Of a stretch of 64,000 bases of DNA, positions 9,872 to 19,888 are shown piece after piece. Source of the stretch: Dendrophyllia cribrosa (Eukaryota > Cnidaria > Anthozoa > Scleractinia > Dendrophylliidae); NCBI GenBank assembly GCA_024195265.1, contig JAJLRJ010000011.1, positions 3,440,866 to 3,504,865 of the forward strand. The letters are read 5' to 3'. The position numbers and the translations under genes are program-made. Within the stretch, counting starts at the first letter, position 1; each line of letters begins with the position of its first letter. The notes below the pieces were generated by a model. That model made no database searches. It was not told the origin of the DNA and saw only the letters and a program-made list of their open reading frames with translations.

Positions 9872-11645
9872 TTAACGCATCCAGACAACAAAGCCTGTCA
9901 AAGCAAGCGCGCCCAAAGCCATGAGTGCCTTGTTTACGTGATGCGGCTCGATTTTGCTCTCGTTTGTGGTCTTTGGGGTTGTGGGGGCTGCCTGTGTGGG
10001 AGCTGGAGGTGTTGGGGTGCTGTCGCCCTTCTGTGCCTGCATTGCCTCTTTATGTATCGGATTAGAAGGGTTGATTGGTGGGACGATTGGTCTTCGACGG
10101 CCCGCCGGCCATGTGAGTGATGCCTACTTTTTTTGTCCCCATATTGACATCATTGTTCACGCCCAGCTTCATCCCTTGCGTTGCCTGCTTCAACTTGTTG
10201 TTATAACCCACCACGCTCTCTGTGTTGATAACCATGCGTGACGGCATTAGCCAGCATCCGGGCGCCACTGCAAAGTCCAAACGCACCTTTGCCTCTTGGA
10301 TGGCTAGCTGAAAACGCTGTACGCTCTTTGAAATGTCTGGCGTTCTGATTGCGTCTTCCATGAGGATAAGAAAATCAGTCGGCGTCTCCTTGGCCCGTCC
10401 GCCTGCACCCAGAATGCTGCTTCGCGTGTTCACTTGCGCACCTAGGACACAATAGACAAAGGCCTCGATTGACTGGTTCATTCGCGACAGGCCTGCCTGT
10501 GTTAACCCTTGCGAATTGTTTGGCACGAAATGCTCGAACTGGTTAGCTGTGTGCTCATTGAGAATGTAAGAAAGTATGTTAGCCTTGTAATTCGGGTCAT
10601 TTCTGTCCGTTACAGTTTCATCGGCGAATAGGGCTAGATCGGGGTCTGGGTAGGTGTAATCGACAGGCCTAAACCCTTCATATGAGAGCCAAATGTAAAC
10701 ACTTCCAAGGCCATGGTTTCTGCCGAATGTGAAACGGAAGACAGTGCTTGGGTCAACACCGAACTCCGCACAGATTCTGTTGTAAGAGGGGATGTCGTAT
10801 TTGTTATCTTTCTGATTGAATGTCGGGTCGCCGGGCAGAGCGGAGAAACTCTGTATTCCGCCCAACTCATAGAGCATTCGTCTTGTTGTGAAATAGACGT
10901 GGAAGAGATAAAAAGACTTGAGCTGCGGGGTGAGGTCTAGGGAGGATGAGGTGGGTAACAGAATATCACGAGAGATCCCACAGCCTGTTGTCGCGCACCA
11001 CAAAGCAAAGTTTAGCTGCTGTGGCCAGAAAGTCATGCTGGTCCCTCTGAGCCACTTCCTTGTGTACTTAGATTTGGTGTATTTTATCTGTGAGTCCTTG
11101 AAAATCTCCCTGAACTTGGTTGAGAAGAACTCTGTTGGCGTCACGTAGATCTTGCACTCATTGTCAAAGACATCACCAACTGACATTTGTTTGCTTATTG
11201 TTTTTGAAAACTCAATGGCCGGGATTAGTTTTGTGATTGGGCCCTTATTCAATGACAGCTGATAGGGGAAACCTCCGTCTTGGTGTAGGCCCAAGGCGTC
11301 TTTCATAGCTTGAGTCCAATTCTTTGGCTCTATTTCTGAAACGAGCGCCCATGAGCCTGGGCCCTCTATGAAAAGCACTTCTCCTGTGGCCTTGCGCTTT
11401 TCATCAAAATCGACCTCTACTCTAAACTTTGACATATCAGCATTTGGGAAACGCTTTTTGAAGTCTGAGATTGCCTTGGCTTTGGCTGCTGCTGAGAGCT
11501 TGGCAGCCTCTGGCGAACTCATCCACGTTACTTCAGGATCTACTGCGGGCTGTTTTTTGTGAATATACCTTGGCTGGAGGGTATTTGGAGGAGAATAAAA
11601 CGGGGGCGGGTTAGGGTTAAATCCACCGTGACGCCTGCCAAACAT
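9872..11645 (-). pseudogene. Polinton A ~590-residue conserved protein (E1 copy), frameshifted
   Basis: It is collinear with the intact E2 gene 29780-31618. Shared motifs include WPQQLNFALWCATTGCGIS, FHVYFTTRRMLYEL, FEHFVPNNSQGLTQAG and VVGYNNKLKQATQG. The frame is open from 11645 to about 10062, then shifts, and the C-terminal membrane helix (VNKALMALGALALTGFVVW) follows in another frame to 9872. Its stop overlaps that of the convergent coiled-coil gene by a few bases. No family is recognised. Size and abundance-type conservation suggest a structural or genome-ejection protein. Confidence 0.75.
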
Positions 11646-11690
11646 GATTGTATATATTTATATATTTTTTAAAAAGTAATTATATACACA
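11646..11690. promoter_or_regulatory. Divergent promoter, 612-residue-protein gene / minor capsid gene (E1)
   Basis: A 45-bp gap between two divergent starts, nearly all A/T, with TATATATTTATATA and TATATACACA boxes facing outward. It matches E2 31619-31663 in length and composition. Confidence 0.6.
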
Positions 11691-12304
11691 ATGGTTTTGC
11701 TAACAATCGTCGCGCCTTCGAATCCTCACCGCAATCTACTTCGATGAAGCGCTTCAAAAGCCGAGTTACATCCGTCTTGTCTCTTGCTCGCTTTACTCCT
11801 AGTAATTTGGCAAAAACGATAGTTGATAAATACGCAGAAGAGAATATGGAGATAAATGTAAAACCATATTCAGCTCTTGGCGTTATGGTGATTTTGAACC
11901 CAGGGGGTAAAAAACTAATAGGTCTTTCCAATAATATTAGATTATTATTTGGCAATGACCCACAAACACCCCCTCATATAACCAGTAAAAAATTCAATTC
12001 ACCAAGCACTTACTTCATCCACTGTGATCTGGTCGATAAAGAACAAAACCTCCTCAATGGGAAGCCTTCATCAGTTTTGGCTCGGTTTGATCTACGCGGA
12101 AAGCCCTTTGAGAAGGTTTTTTATGAATCAACACAACAGAACGTCTTGCGTGACACCTCCTCTGGCGATTATGTAAACAGTATATCACTGTCAATGAGGG
12201 ATGAGAACAATGACCTCTTCGACTTCAATAATATGCCCTTAGAATTTGAAATAGAAATAAATTTAAAAAAAATCTTATATATACCCAACCATGAGTTCGG
12301 CTAA
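11691..12304 (+). pseudogene. Minor capsid (penton-type) protein, E1 copy, broken
   Basis: The start MVLLTIVAPSNPH matches E2, but the frame shifts near 11732. A piece of the middle is also shorter than in E2. From about 11960 on it is again collinear, with STYFIHCDLVDKEQNLLNG, VLARFDLRGKPFEKVFYE and FEIEIN. The usual stop is lost by an extra T in the A/T run, so the frame reads into the next gene to 12304. In E2 (31664-32347) the same gene is intact. The single-jelly-roll minor capsid role is inferred from the family pattern. Confidence 0.75.
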
Positions 12305-12968
12305 CGTTCTGCCCCCATCAGCTTCAGAATACAGCGAAACTCTACCGCTATTCCCAGTTTTGCAAAATGGTGAAGATTTTCGTCTAAAGAAAATCTCTGA
12401 CTTGCAAAAAGAGCTTACTTCAGAGGCTGACCATTATAGGCAAGTTGCGAAGAAGTACAAACGAACCCACACAATTGTTCACGGGACTGCTGTTGGGCTT
12501 GGTTTCATATCTGCGGGCTTGTCTTCAGCTACCCTTGCAACAGCCTTGACTGGGCTTGGGGTTGTCGCTGCACCTCCTCTTGCGAGTGTGGCTGTCGTTA
12601 CAGGCTTTTCATCCGCCGGTCTTACTGTGTTAAGCAAGAGGCTCGAAAGAAAAATCACTAAAAATGAAAAGGTCTACACGCTGGCCCTTGCTAAACGAAA
12701 CTCTGTCTGTGAGTTGGTTTCAAAAGTTCTAACAGACAAGAGGGTTAGCGATTCGGAATTTTCAATAATTCTGCGTGAGGTTGAAAAATATCACGAACTG
12801 AAAAACTTGATCCGCTCTGGTGAAACAAAGGCCACACGAGTAAACAGCAAGCCCAAATCGCCAGATCTTGAAAAAAACAGAGGCGAGCTTCGCAAGGAGA
12901 TCAAACAAGAGTTTCAAAAAAAGATCAATCGTCTCACAGCTGTGTCCAAATCAGATTTGAAAGATTAA
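12291..12968 (+). CDS. Polinton two-helix hairpin membrane protein (E1 copy)
   Basis: A 225-residue protein with charged N-terminus, the motif HYRQVAKKYKRTH, two adjacent Ala/Gly/Val-rich hydrophobic segments (about residues 60-110), then a basic helical region with YTLALAKRNS and REVEKYHELK. E2 32371-33054 matches throughout and E3 52191-52679 is a shorter relative, so the family occurs in both Polinton lineages. The frame is open here. The start follows TATATATACCC with only a few bases between. It could insert in a membrane during entry or assembly; function unknown. Confidence 0.8.
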   Translation: MSSANVLPPSASEYSETLPLFPVLQNGEDFRLKKISDLQKELTSEADHYRQVAKKYKRTHTIVHGTAVGLGFISAGLSSATLATALTGLGVVAAPPLASVAVVTGFSSAGLTVLSKRLERKITKNEKVYTLALAKRNSVCELVSKVLTDKRVSDSEFSIILREVEKYHELKNLIRSGETKATRVNSKPKSPDLEKNRGELRKEIKQEFQKKINRLTAVSKSDLKD

Positions 12969-13032
12969 ATTCAGGTTTTAATCTACAAATCTTGAAGGAA
13001 AAGTCCCGCCGCACCCAGGCGCTAGAAGCCCA

Positions 13033-13145
13033 ATAAATTCCGAAGCGCCCCCAAAAAAAAAATTTCAAAAAATAAATTCCGAAGCGCCCCGTTTTTATTT
13101 TTTCAAAAAAGAAAATTCCGAAGCGCCCCATAAAAACTTTTTTCA
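13033..13145. repeat. Short tandem repeat around AATTCCGAAGCGCCCC
   Basis: Three copies of ATTCCGAAGCGCCCC, separated by A/T-rich runs of about 35 bp, follow the membrane protein gene. A partly inverted copy (TTGGGGCGTTTCGG) lies at 13152-13166. No equivalent exists in E2. Confidence 0.75.
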
Positions 13146-13221
13146 ACAAAATTGGGGCGTTTCGGCATGTTCGAGAAGTTTCGTTCCCCAATTAAACATT
13201 TGTCATTTTCTAATTATAGAC

Positions 13222-13385
13222 ATGACGAGCCTTAAAAAAAGAATGACGAGGCTTATAGACACTGAAGTTTATAAACGCTTCAACGCGCAACTGTGTATCA
13301 TTAGGCGTATGGATAAAAAGGAAAAATACAAGACTCAACTAGATGTCTTGGATCTAAAACACAAGCAAGTCATGCTGCGTCATTC
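13222..13385 (+). pseudogene. VLTF3-like gene, 5' remnant (E1)
   Basis: The frame begins at 13222; its second half (EKYKTQLDVLDLKHKQVMLR) parallels the N-terminus of E2 33131-33820 (GEYKTKLDELDKEYKFILLR). The zinc-binding and later parts are absent because a deletion joins this remnant directly to the YqaJ fragment near 13384. Confidence 0.55.
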
Positions 13386-13655
13386 CAAAAGAATTAAGTT
13401 GTTATCTTTGTCTAAATAATAACTGTCTGGACTGCAAGTGACCTTTCGATAAAGCGGATGATCACTTTCTAGATTAAGAGAGATGCTGTAACCAAAAACG
13501 GAAACAGAGTGTTTTTGCTCAAAATACTTGCGTATTAGCGGTTCGAACAGATTGCCCCAGGTACAAGCCGCATTGTTGAGCATATCTGTCGGTTGTATTT
13601 TCTTTATGAGCAAGCTTTGTAGCGTTTCAAACGGCGAAGATCCTGTCAAGGCACA
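13384..13655 (-). pseudogene. YqaJ-type exonuclease fragment (E1)
   Basis: A minus-strand frame with ALTGSSPFETLQSLL, AACTWGNLFEPLIRKYFE and VTCSPDSYYLD matches the N-terminal third of the E2 exonuclease 34251-35381. It is cut on both sides: by an internal deletion of roughly 1.8 kb relative to E2 at 13384, and by the right truncation of E1 near 13655. Confidence 0.75.
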
Positions 13656-13824
13656 GGCGGCCCAAGCTCACTATCTGATAACCGGGACGTAACCCTTGCT
13701 TTATGAGCGGTATCGTGTTACAAATATTCGATTTATAAAGGTTTGTATGGGAACTCAACGGTTTTGCATCGAAACTTAAAAAATTCGAATCGTATGTGAA
13801 TAAATTGACTTACCCTGTTGCTGT

Positions 13825-14437
13825 GTTGTATTCTTTGTTGTTTGCCTGCTCCTCGGGGCGATTTAACGCGATTTCGGCGAGTTATCGTCATTTGGGTGTT
13901 CTACTGCTAAGAAAAAGACAAGGCAGAACACTGATTTCCGGAGTGCCCGCCGCTCGAAGCGAATAAATCCACCGAAATTAACCCTGATGCCACAATTCCT
14001 TCCTCCATAGAATCAAAGCAGATATGCTAAAGTTCTGCTTGTCGACAACTGGCTGCTGACTACCCCCGTCGGGCTAGATCTTTTTAACCGACATACCACG
14101 CGAACGGTGAATAAGTCCACGCGACTCTTTACGCGCCTATTTCGAATATACCGAAGCGAAGCTGACTCGAAACAAATGTTTCGCAGGGAACGCATTTTTG
14201 ATGGAATTGCGTCGCGAGTGAACTGACACGGAACTTTAGCATATCTGCTTTGATTCTATGGAGGAATTGTGGCATCAGGGTTAATTTCGGTGGATTTATT
14301 CGCTTCGAGCGGCGGGCACTCCGGAAATCAGTGTTCTGCCTTGTCTTTTTCTTAGCAGTAGAACACCCAAATGACGATAACTCGCCGAAATCGCGTTAAA
14401 TCGCCCCGAGGAGCAGGCAAACAACAAAGAATACAAC
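13825..14437. repeat. Foldback repeat with ~210-bp arms
   Basis: The left arm 13825-14035 and the right arm 14231-14437 are near-perfect inverse copies, differing by a 4-nt insertion in the left arm. A unique spacer of about 195 bp lies between. The arms read GTTGTATTCTTTGTTGTTTG at the outer edge. It is a MITE-like foldback element sitting just beyond the truncated end of E1. I could not identify a clear target duplication. The stretches 13656-13824 and 14438-14955 contain no gene that I can support. Confidence 0.85.
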
Positions 14438-14958
14438 AATAATGATATAATAATAATCAAGAAGCAAGTGCGCTTGACATTGAACTTTGACACTGTAACA
14501 ACGTGTACCGGAAATATTTACACAGATGTTATCACAGCGCATATAGGCTGATTACTCATTCTTATCGTGTGATCAGTGATTGAAATCCTCAAACAAGATT
14601 TCATTATTATCATCCACAATGCAAAACAAAACGATTTGAACTGGCAGAGAGGAAGGTTGCAACATCACGTAGTCCGCGTAGTTGATATCTCCGTCACGGC
14701 CGGCGAAATTCCACAGGTCGGTGTTTAGTAGCAGTTTTTCATTCGGTTTACCGCGTTGTGTAAACTACTTTACTCGGAATTCTGTTATTTTAAAGGTAAG
14801 ATACAAACAATGTTCTATATGCATTAACAAGCAGCACCATACCTCGATTTATGATTTCAGTTGTGATTTCAAGCCATTTATTTAACAACCGTTTAAATTT
14901 TGCTTGAATACTTGGTTTGAGTTTCAATATGGCAGCCGTTACAAAATCTGTCAAATTA

Positions 14959-15372
14959 GGCCCGGTTCAGACGCCGAACTTTTCATGAGCCGAACTTAAT
15001 TCGAATTTGGACCGACCCAAATTAACAAAAGTACGCCTGTTGATTCAGACGCCGAACTTAATTAGCCGAACTTAATTCAGTTTGAAGAGAACTAACAAAT
15101 CGAAAGGTCAGCGATTTTCAGGCAAAGATGTCAGAACACGCACCAGTCGTTGTAATAAAATAATTTATGCATTAGGTTCGGCTCATGAAAAGTTCGGCGT
15201 CTGAATCAAAGCCGTTCCAAAGCCGAATCCCGGCTGAGCCAGGCGGAAAGAACGGCTGAGCCGTTCCAAATTCAAATAGCCGTTCTTAACTGATTCAGAC
15301 GCCGAACTTTTCATGTACTTAATTCAAGGTATTAGGTTCGGCTCATGAAAAGTTCGGCGTCTGAACCGGGCC
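14959..15372. mobile_element. PIF/Harbinger-type MITE
   Basis: A 414-bp element begins GGCCCGGTTCAGACGCCGAA and ends with its inverse, flanked by TTA on both sides (14956-14958 and 15373-15375). The 3-bp TTA duplication and GGCC start are typical of PIF/Harbinger MITEs. Subrepeats of GCCGAACTT occur throughout the interior. No coding capacity. Confidence 0.85.
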
Positions 15373-16744
15373 TTAGAAAAATTCAAGGAGGGCGCATCGC
15401 AAAACTAATAGAGATCCCAAGAAAATGAAAGCAAAAATAACATTAGCTATCCTTTAACTGCATCCACAGTAAAGTCTGGGGATTTATTTTGGCGTACCGA
15501 TAAGGTTTTTTGGCAGGTATTTTAGGCCACCTCCGAGCGATTCAAAACGATCGTCAAAGTGGCTTCGAATAAAAGCTCACAACTTTTTTGTTAAAAGAAA
15601 ATAACTTCCAGTTTTAACATCGTTACGTTTACTAAGGACCAAACTATTACGTAATGAAAAGAAAATGTTTACTGTCTATTTTTCACTAACGTGAGATCGC
15701 CATAAACAAAACAAATTTTCGTTCCTTCGCACAAGCAAATTTGAATCGATACGGACCCAACGGTTTTTATTTAATTACTCTTAAATAACCGAGTATTAGA
15801 ACAAACTAACCCCGTTTTGTTTACTACGATACAATGGTGTATCAATATAAAAAGTATCAAGGAAATCGAACTTTGAGCCGTGTCCGCGATTTTGATGATC
15901 ATCTTTGATTTTTAGTGACATTCACTCTTAAGTCCGTAATAGTTCCAATGTCTGTCTTGAATTGAAACGCTCAGATCGCTTATAAAATGGTTGTTAAAAT
16001 GCTTGCTTTGTCATTCAATTCAGAACAACAAAATTTTACTTGTATACGAATAGAACTGTAGAGAGAATTGCAGCAAACAAAAAATAGTTTGACTAAATCT
16101 GCAAAATCACGAGGTTCCTTGCATACTATTGCATAATCAAAGCGCAACTTTTATTACCGTCACGAGTATATTCTACCATGTACCTAAATCTATTAATGGC
16201 AATGATTCACTATTCCAAAATAAACAAAAGGCAAAGTCCATATACTGCCTTTTCGTTCGCGTGATCGGTAATTTAAGATCAAAAGTTCATCAAATGATAA
16301 CATACCATGAGAACTCAAAGCCATTTATTTCATAAATTGAACATACTAATTACTGCTTTCCTCATAACATGCCATGAGAACTCATTTCATAAATTGAACT
16401 TACTAATTACTGCTTCCCTAAAATATCGCGACAAAATTATCAACAAAAACAAAGAAACTTTAGATAACTTAGACGGACACATCTATTGAAAGATTATTGA
16501 TACCATAGGTAACGTGAGATATCGAAACTAAATAAGAACTTTAATACCTTTGTGGTGACGTAGCGTGAGATAATTATAACAAGTTCATGACATCCTAATA
16601 CCCTAGGGAAATTAACAATAGATCCGGGGGTGCTCCCAAAAAATTTTAGTGGCGGTATGTGACGACCTTCTTGAAATCCTAGCCGGTTTAACCAACCATA
16701 TCCACAATACCCTAATATAGCTTCTAAAAAGAAGAAACAATTAA

Positions 16745-16764
16745 CCCCCCCCCCCCCCCCCCCC
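16745..16764. repeat. Poly-C tract
   Basis: An uninterrupted run of 20 C residues. Length is likely to vary and be unreliable in assembly. Confidence 0.9.
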
Positions 16765-16863
16765 GGACAAAAGTTAACAAGTTAAAAAAGTTAACAATGA
16801 ACCTTTGTTAATCTTTTTTATGTACTGATTCCTAAATCTCGTTTATGCGCATGCGCATTAACG

Positions 16864-17062
16864 AGATAAAAATGAAGGTACAAAGGGTCTCCAGATGAGT
16901 TAAACGAGGTCAAATGTCTTAGAAAATCGCCAAAGGTTGGCGATTTTCTAAGACAATTAAGTCAAATAACAGCATTTTTAAGAAACAAATGTAAATTTTA
17001 GTTTAGTTTTGACCTCGTTTAACTCTTCTGGAGACCCTTTGTACCTTCATTTTTCGTCTCAG
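16864..17062. repeat. Palindromic MITE-like foldback
   Basis: The outer arms (AAAATGAAGGTACAAAGGGT inward) and a separate central palindrome, TCTTAGAAAATCGCC with its inverse, form a ~200-bp foldback. In copy 2 of the duplication only the right half remains, because the 710-bp deletion ends in the central palindrome. Confidence 0.75.
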
Positions 17063-17239
17063 TGCGTGTCGTGTTGGAGATTGCATGATTTATTTGACCC
17101 TTGGTCTATTATTTCGTGACATCCTCCGAGCCTGCGCTCTCCCTGCGGTTTTAGTTACCAGTTCCAGGCTTCTCTCTCCGCCTTGCAAGACATTGCAGCC
17201 ATTAGTGCGGTGATTACTTTTTACCGAAATTCGCAAGTT

Positions 17240-19664
17240 TTAGAACGTTTTCGTTAAGAATTTCTTTTCGGGATGACTTACAAAGTTTCAAAAATTTCAA
17301 ACGCCACGTAGAGAGTTTTCTCGCCGTGAAAGAGAAAGCAAGGGAGCTTGGAATAAATTGCTTCGAGCTGAAATTGTTTCGTTTGGCGAGGTCGACCACA
17401 GGAGCAAGTGACTGCCAAAATTATGCGATCTATACCCAGGAACAGTGGGACCTGGAGAAGCCGCTACTCCTTGAAAGTTCTGGGAACGAACTGAACGGTA
17501 AGTTTACAATATTATTTACGTTAATTTGGATCATAAGGCTATCAAATGTTTAGCAACGTCACGTGCGGAGGGCGCATCTTGAAAGTTTGTCCTCCGTAAT
17601 ACGTTTTAATCTTCCGTATTATTACTTCCTTCATGTGTCTCTATCTGATCCTATCTTAGTAAACTATTATTTCGAGGTTTCCTTCAATTTGATAGTAATT
17701 TTTTAGAACAGAAAAATGATTTGAAATATCGTGACATTGAAATTGATCTGGTTAATGCTCCTTGATTGTAGTTCATGTGATTGAAAAGATTACAACTCTG
17801 GGATCTGCCAAGACAATTGTAATTGAGGTCCAACAAGGAAGTAAAAGTGGAAACCGCAAGACGCCCAATGAAACACCTGGGAAAATCCAGAGGAAAAGGA
17901 AGGTGGAAGCTAGCGAAGACAAAGCCATCAAAGAGAAAATCCGCAAAGCGGAAACTGTTTCTCGAAATGAACGTCAGAAGAAAGAGCTGACAGATTTTAA
18001 GACAGGTGGGATTTTTCCCTTTTTTTCTCTCTCTCTCTCTTGTACACCTGTTTGAATTTTCGTTTGTTTGTGTTATTTTTTGCGGAATTAAATAAGCTTG
18101 CTGGTAGTAGTGCTATAGACGAATTAACTGTAAAATGTGGAGCGTGTAACGGAAAAAAGTTATTGCTGGAGACCGTACTGTTTCTGGAAAAGTACAACAC
18201 TTCCTCATCAGTAAGTAGTCCAAGTATTCTATGAAAAAAAGAAAATGACAAAGGCAATCAACATATACATGACATACATAATTGACTCATAATTATGTTA
18301 AAACGGGAGTGTCATAAACTCCATGAGCTTTAATTGATCCTTATTCCTCTGTGTTGCTTTATTTAGATCACTTTGAGAAGTGCCAGGAAAAATATGAGAG
18401 GTTGAGAAAAAGTGCATCTGGATCCAAAACCATCGATGTCTTGTTCGCCAAAGCACAGAAGAGTCATACTGCCCAACAGCCTTCTCTTGAACCAGATCCA
18501 ATTAATGATATTCTTAATCAGAACATTGAAGAGGATTTCTCAAACATAGATGATGTGTAGGTGTAATACATATATCATTTCAAATTTTGTAACATATTTA
18601 AAAATTACGAAAAAGCAGCTTATTGAGATTGTTTATCTGTTTTGTTATTAGGTCTTGTTAGAATTTTTGCACCTCTAAAAATGTTACTAAAACTGTAACT
18701 AAAAACGTTCCTAGAGTAGTGCCATAATCACGTGATATTTGTACTTTACCCATATGTGATATGTGCTCAAGGAAAGATACATGTATGCTTGTCAGAATTA
18801 TACGTCATTGGGTCCTTTGATTATTTAAAGTATAGTGTTTTTTTAAATAAAGATGTCAAAAATATTCAAGTCATTGAGATTGTATGTTATATATTTATAT
18901 GTTGTTAACCTCCTATGCTTCGGCTAATTCTCTTAATAGCTATTGACTGAAACATTACTGTATGACCTGTATTGCAGCTTTGATGATACATTGTCTGCTA
19001 CATGCCCCGGCATAACCATGCCAACTTACTCATTTTCCCCTGATGAGTGTATCAAAGAGACAAAACAGTCAAAGCAGTATTGCGTAGAAGTTGAAAATAA
19101 TTCCTCAGACAACAGCGAATCTTGCATGTCTTACTCTGGAGACATGTATGACAGCAAAGTTGTGACATCACTTGAGACAACTGAAGCAATTGAGGCAATT
19201 GACGACACATTAGATGACAAGGAAAGTGTGGAGGAGGATGATGATCTAATAGTGTTTCCATGGTATGCTTCAAACTAACTAGCTCAATTTGATAATTCAA
19301 AAACTTCAGAAAATAAAAGAGTTGAAATGAAATGAAATGAAGATTAGTGTATTATATTGCCGGTCATAGGTATATCTGACCATATCTAACGACTCACTGG
19401 TATTGTATTGACATTTTAATTGTAGGTCATTGGCCTCTGCTGATCCCCTTGTGAACAACCTAAATGATTTAATCCAGAGTGGAAAATTGCCCAAAGATTG
19501 TTTCTATTACAAATTTGTCAACAATACTGTGAAATATGCCCTGGTTGATTGGTCAAGGAAGAATGACTTTAAGTGGGATGAAGATGTGTTGGAATTTTTT
19601 CAAACCATTAAGTACCTTGGGGGAGCAGCAACTGTCAAATTTGTCCGTGGCCCATGTCACCATG
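17240..19664 (+). pseudogene. Spliced host gene, copy 1, 5' exons (disrupted)
   Basis: Exons can be placed from splice signals and frame: to 17497 (donor GTAAGT), 17772-18005, about 18119-18210, 18367-18556, 18978-19262, and from 19429 into E2. Phases agree at four of the five junctions; the third-to-fourth junction is ambiguous. No initiator ATG is evident in the first exon, so the 5' end is undefined. The protein is charged with a basic helical region (exon 2), a Cys pair CGACNGKK (exon 3) and an acidic Ser/Asp/Glu-rich stretch (exon 5). The last exon is interrupted after the codons for KFVRG by E2. No named family is recognised. Copy 2 at 59750-63234 gives the uninterrupted version. Confidence 0.75.
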
Positions 19665-19669
19665 GAACA
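19665..19669. repeat. Target site duplication of E2 (left), GAACA
   Basis: GAACA precedes the left TIR and again follows the right TIR at 36047-36051. Copy 2 of the host gene has the empty site with one GAACA. Thirteen extra bases (about 19651-19663) just left of the duplication are absent from copy 2. Confidence 0.85.
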
Positions 19670-19861
19670 AGTAGTGAGTACAGTGCTAACCGGGGACCAC
19701 CCCGACATATTAAAATAAGGCCTCCTCGCCGGCTCGGAGCCCTTATTTTAATATGTCGTGGTTGTCCCCGGTTAGCACTGTACTCACTACTAGCTGTTAG
19801 AAATCTTGCACACAACCCGGCAGCACAACCCACACCGGCCTGGTATAGCCAACTGAAGAAA
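19670..19861 (+). repeat. E2 left terminal inverted repeat with hairpin end
   Basis: 192 bp, inverse of 35855-36046. The outer 122 bp (19670-19791) is itself a palindrome from AGTAGTGAGTAC to GTACTCACTACT with arms of about 51 nt around a GC-rich apex. The inner part carries a GGTATAGCCAACTGAAGAAA box just upstream of the PolB promoter. Confidence 0.95.
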
Positions 19862-19888
19862 CGTAAACACTGTATATATACCCCCAAC

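Larger units (their letters stand above)
7097..9875 (+). pseudogene. Coiled-coil membrane protein (E1 copy), split by an insertion
   Basis: The first codons (MAAEEEIPIIPHETHG at 7097) are separated by about 1.75 kb of foreign DNA from the rest (about 8906-9875). The resumed part begins with an Asp-rich run encoded by GATGAC repeats, then contains GKLVVVGPRGGETPLFKSDG, a shorter coiled coil than E2, and the conserved C-terminus FKKYGWTLQAVVLAAG plus two hydrophobic segments ending in HAWLLILAVVAFLIEK. A TAA at 9366-9368 interrupts the frame. In E2 (28371-29774) the gene is intact. The strong membrane anchor plus coiled coil suggests a virion-membrane or lysis-type protein, which is inference. 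Confidence 0.8.
1..13655 (+). mobile_element. Polinton/Maverick E1, lineage A, degenerate and truncated
   Basis: This block holds, in order, a PolB fragment, integrase, small membrane proteins, packaging ATPase, major capsid protein, coiled-coil membrane protein, a ~590-residue protein, minor capsid protein, a two-helix membrane protein, a VLTF3-like fragment and a YqaJ exonuclease fragment. Order and orientation match the complete element E2 gene by gene. The left end lies outside the window. The right end is lost: homology to E2 stops inside the YqaJ gene near 13655, so no right TIR is present. Most genes carry frameshifts or stops, and two unrelated transposons have landed inside it (3772-4694 and about 7160-8905). 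It is an old, immobile relic. The family assignment is firm from gene content; the exact right boundary is uncertain by tens of bases. Confidence 0.88.
15470..19664 (+). repeat. Duplicated host segment, copy 1 (5' part)
   Basis: From TAAAGTCTGGGG at 15470 this sequence is repeated almost base for base at 58687 onward, introns included. Copy 1 has about 710 bp (roughly 16224-16932) that copy 2 lacks. The segment continues after E2 (36047-37110) and after E3 (from 53990). The first part, 15470 to about 17200, holds no coding frame that I can support. Confidence 0.95.
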
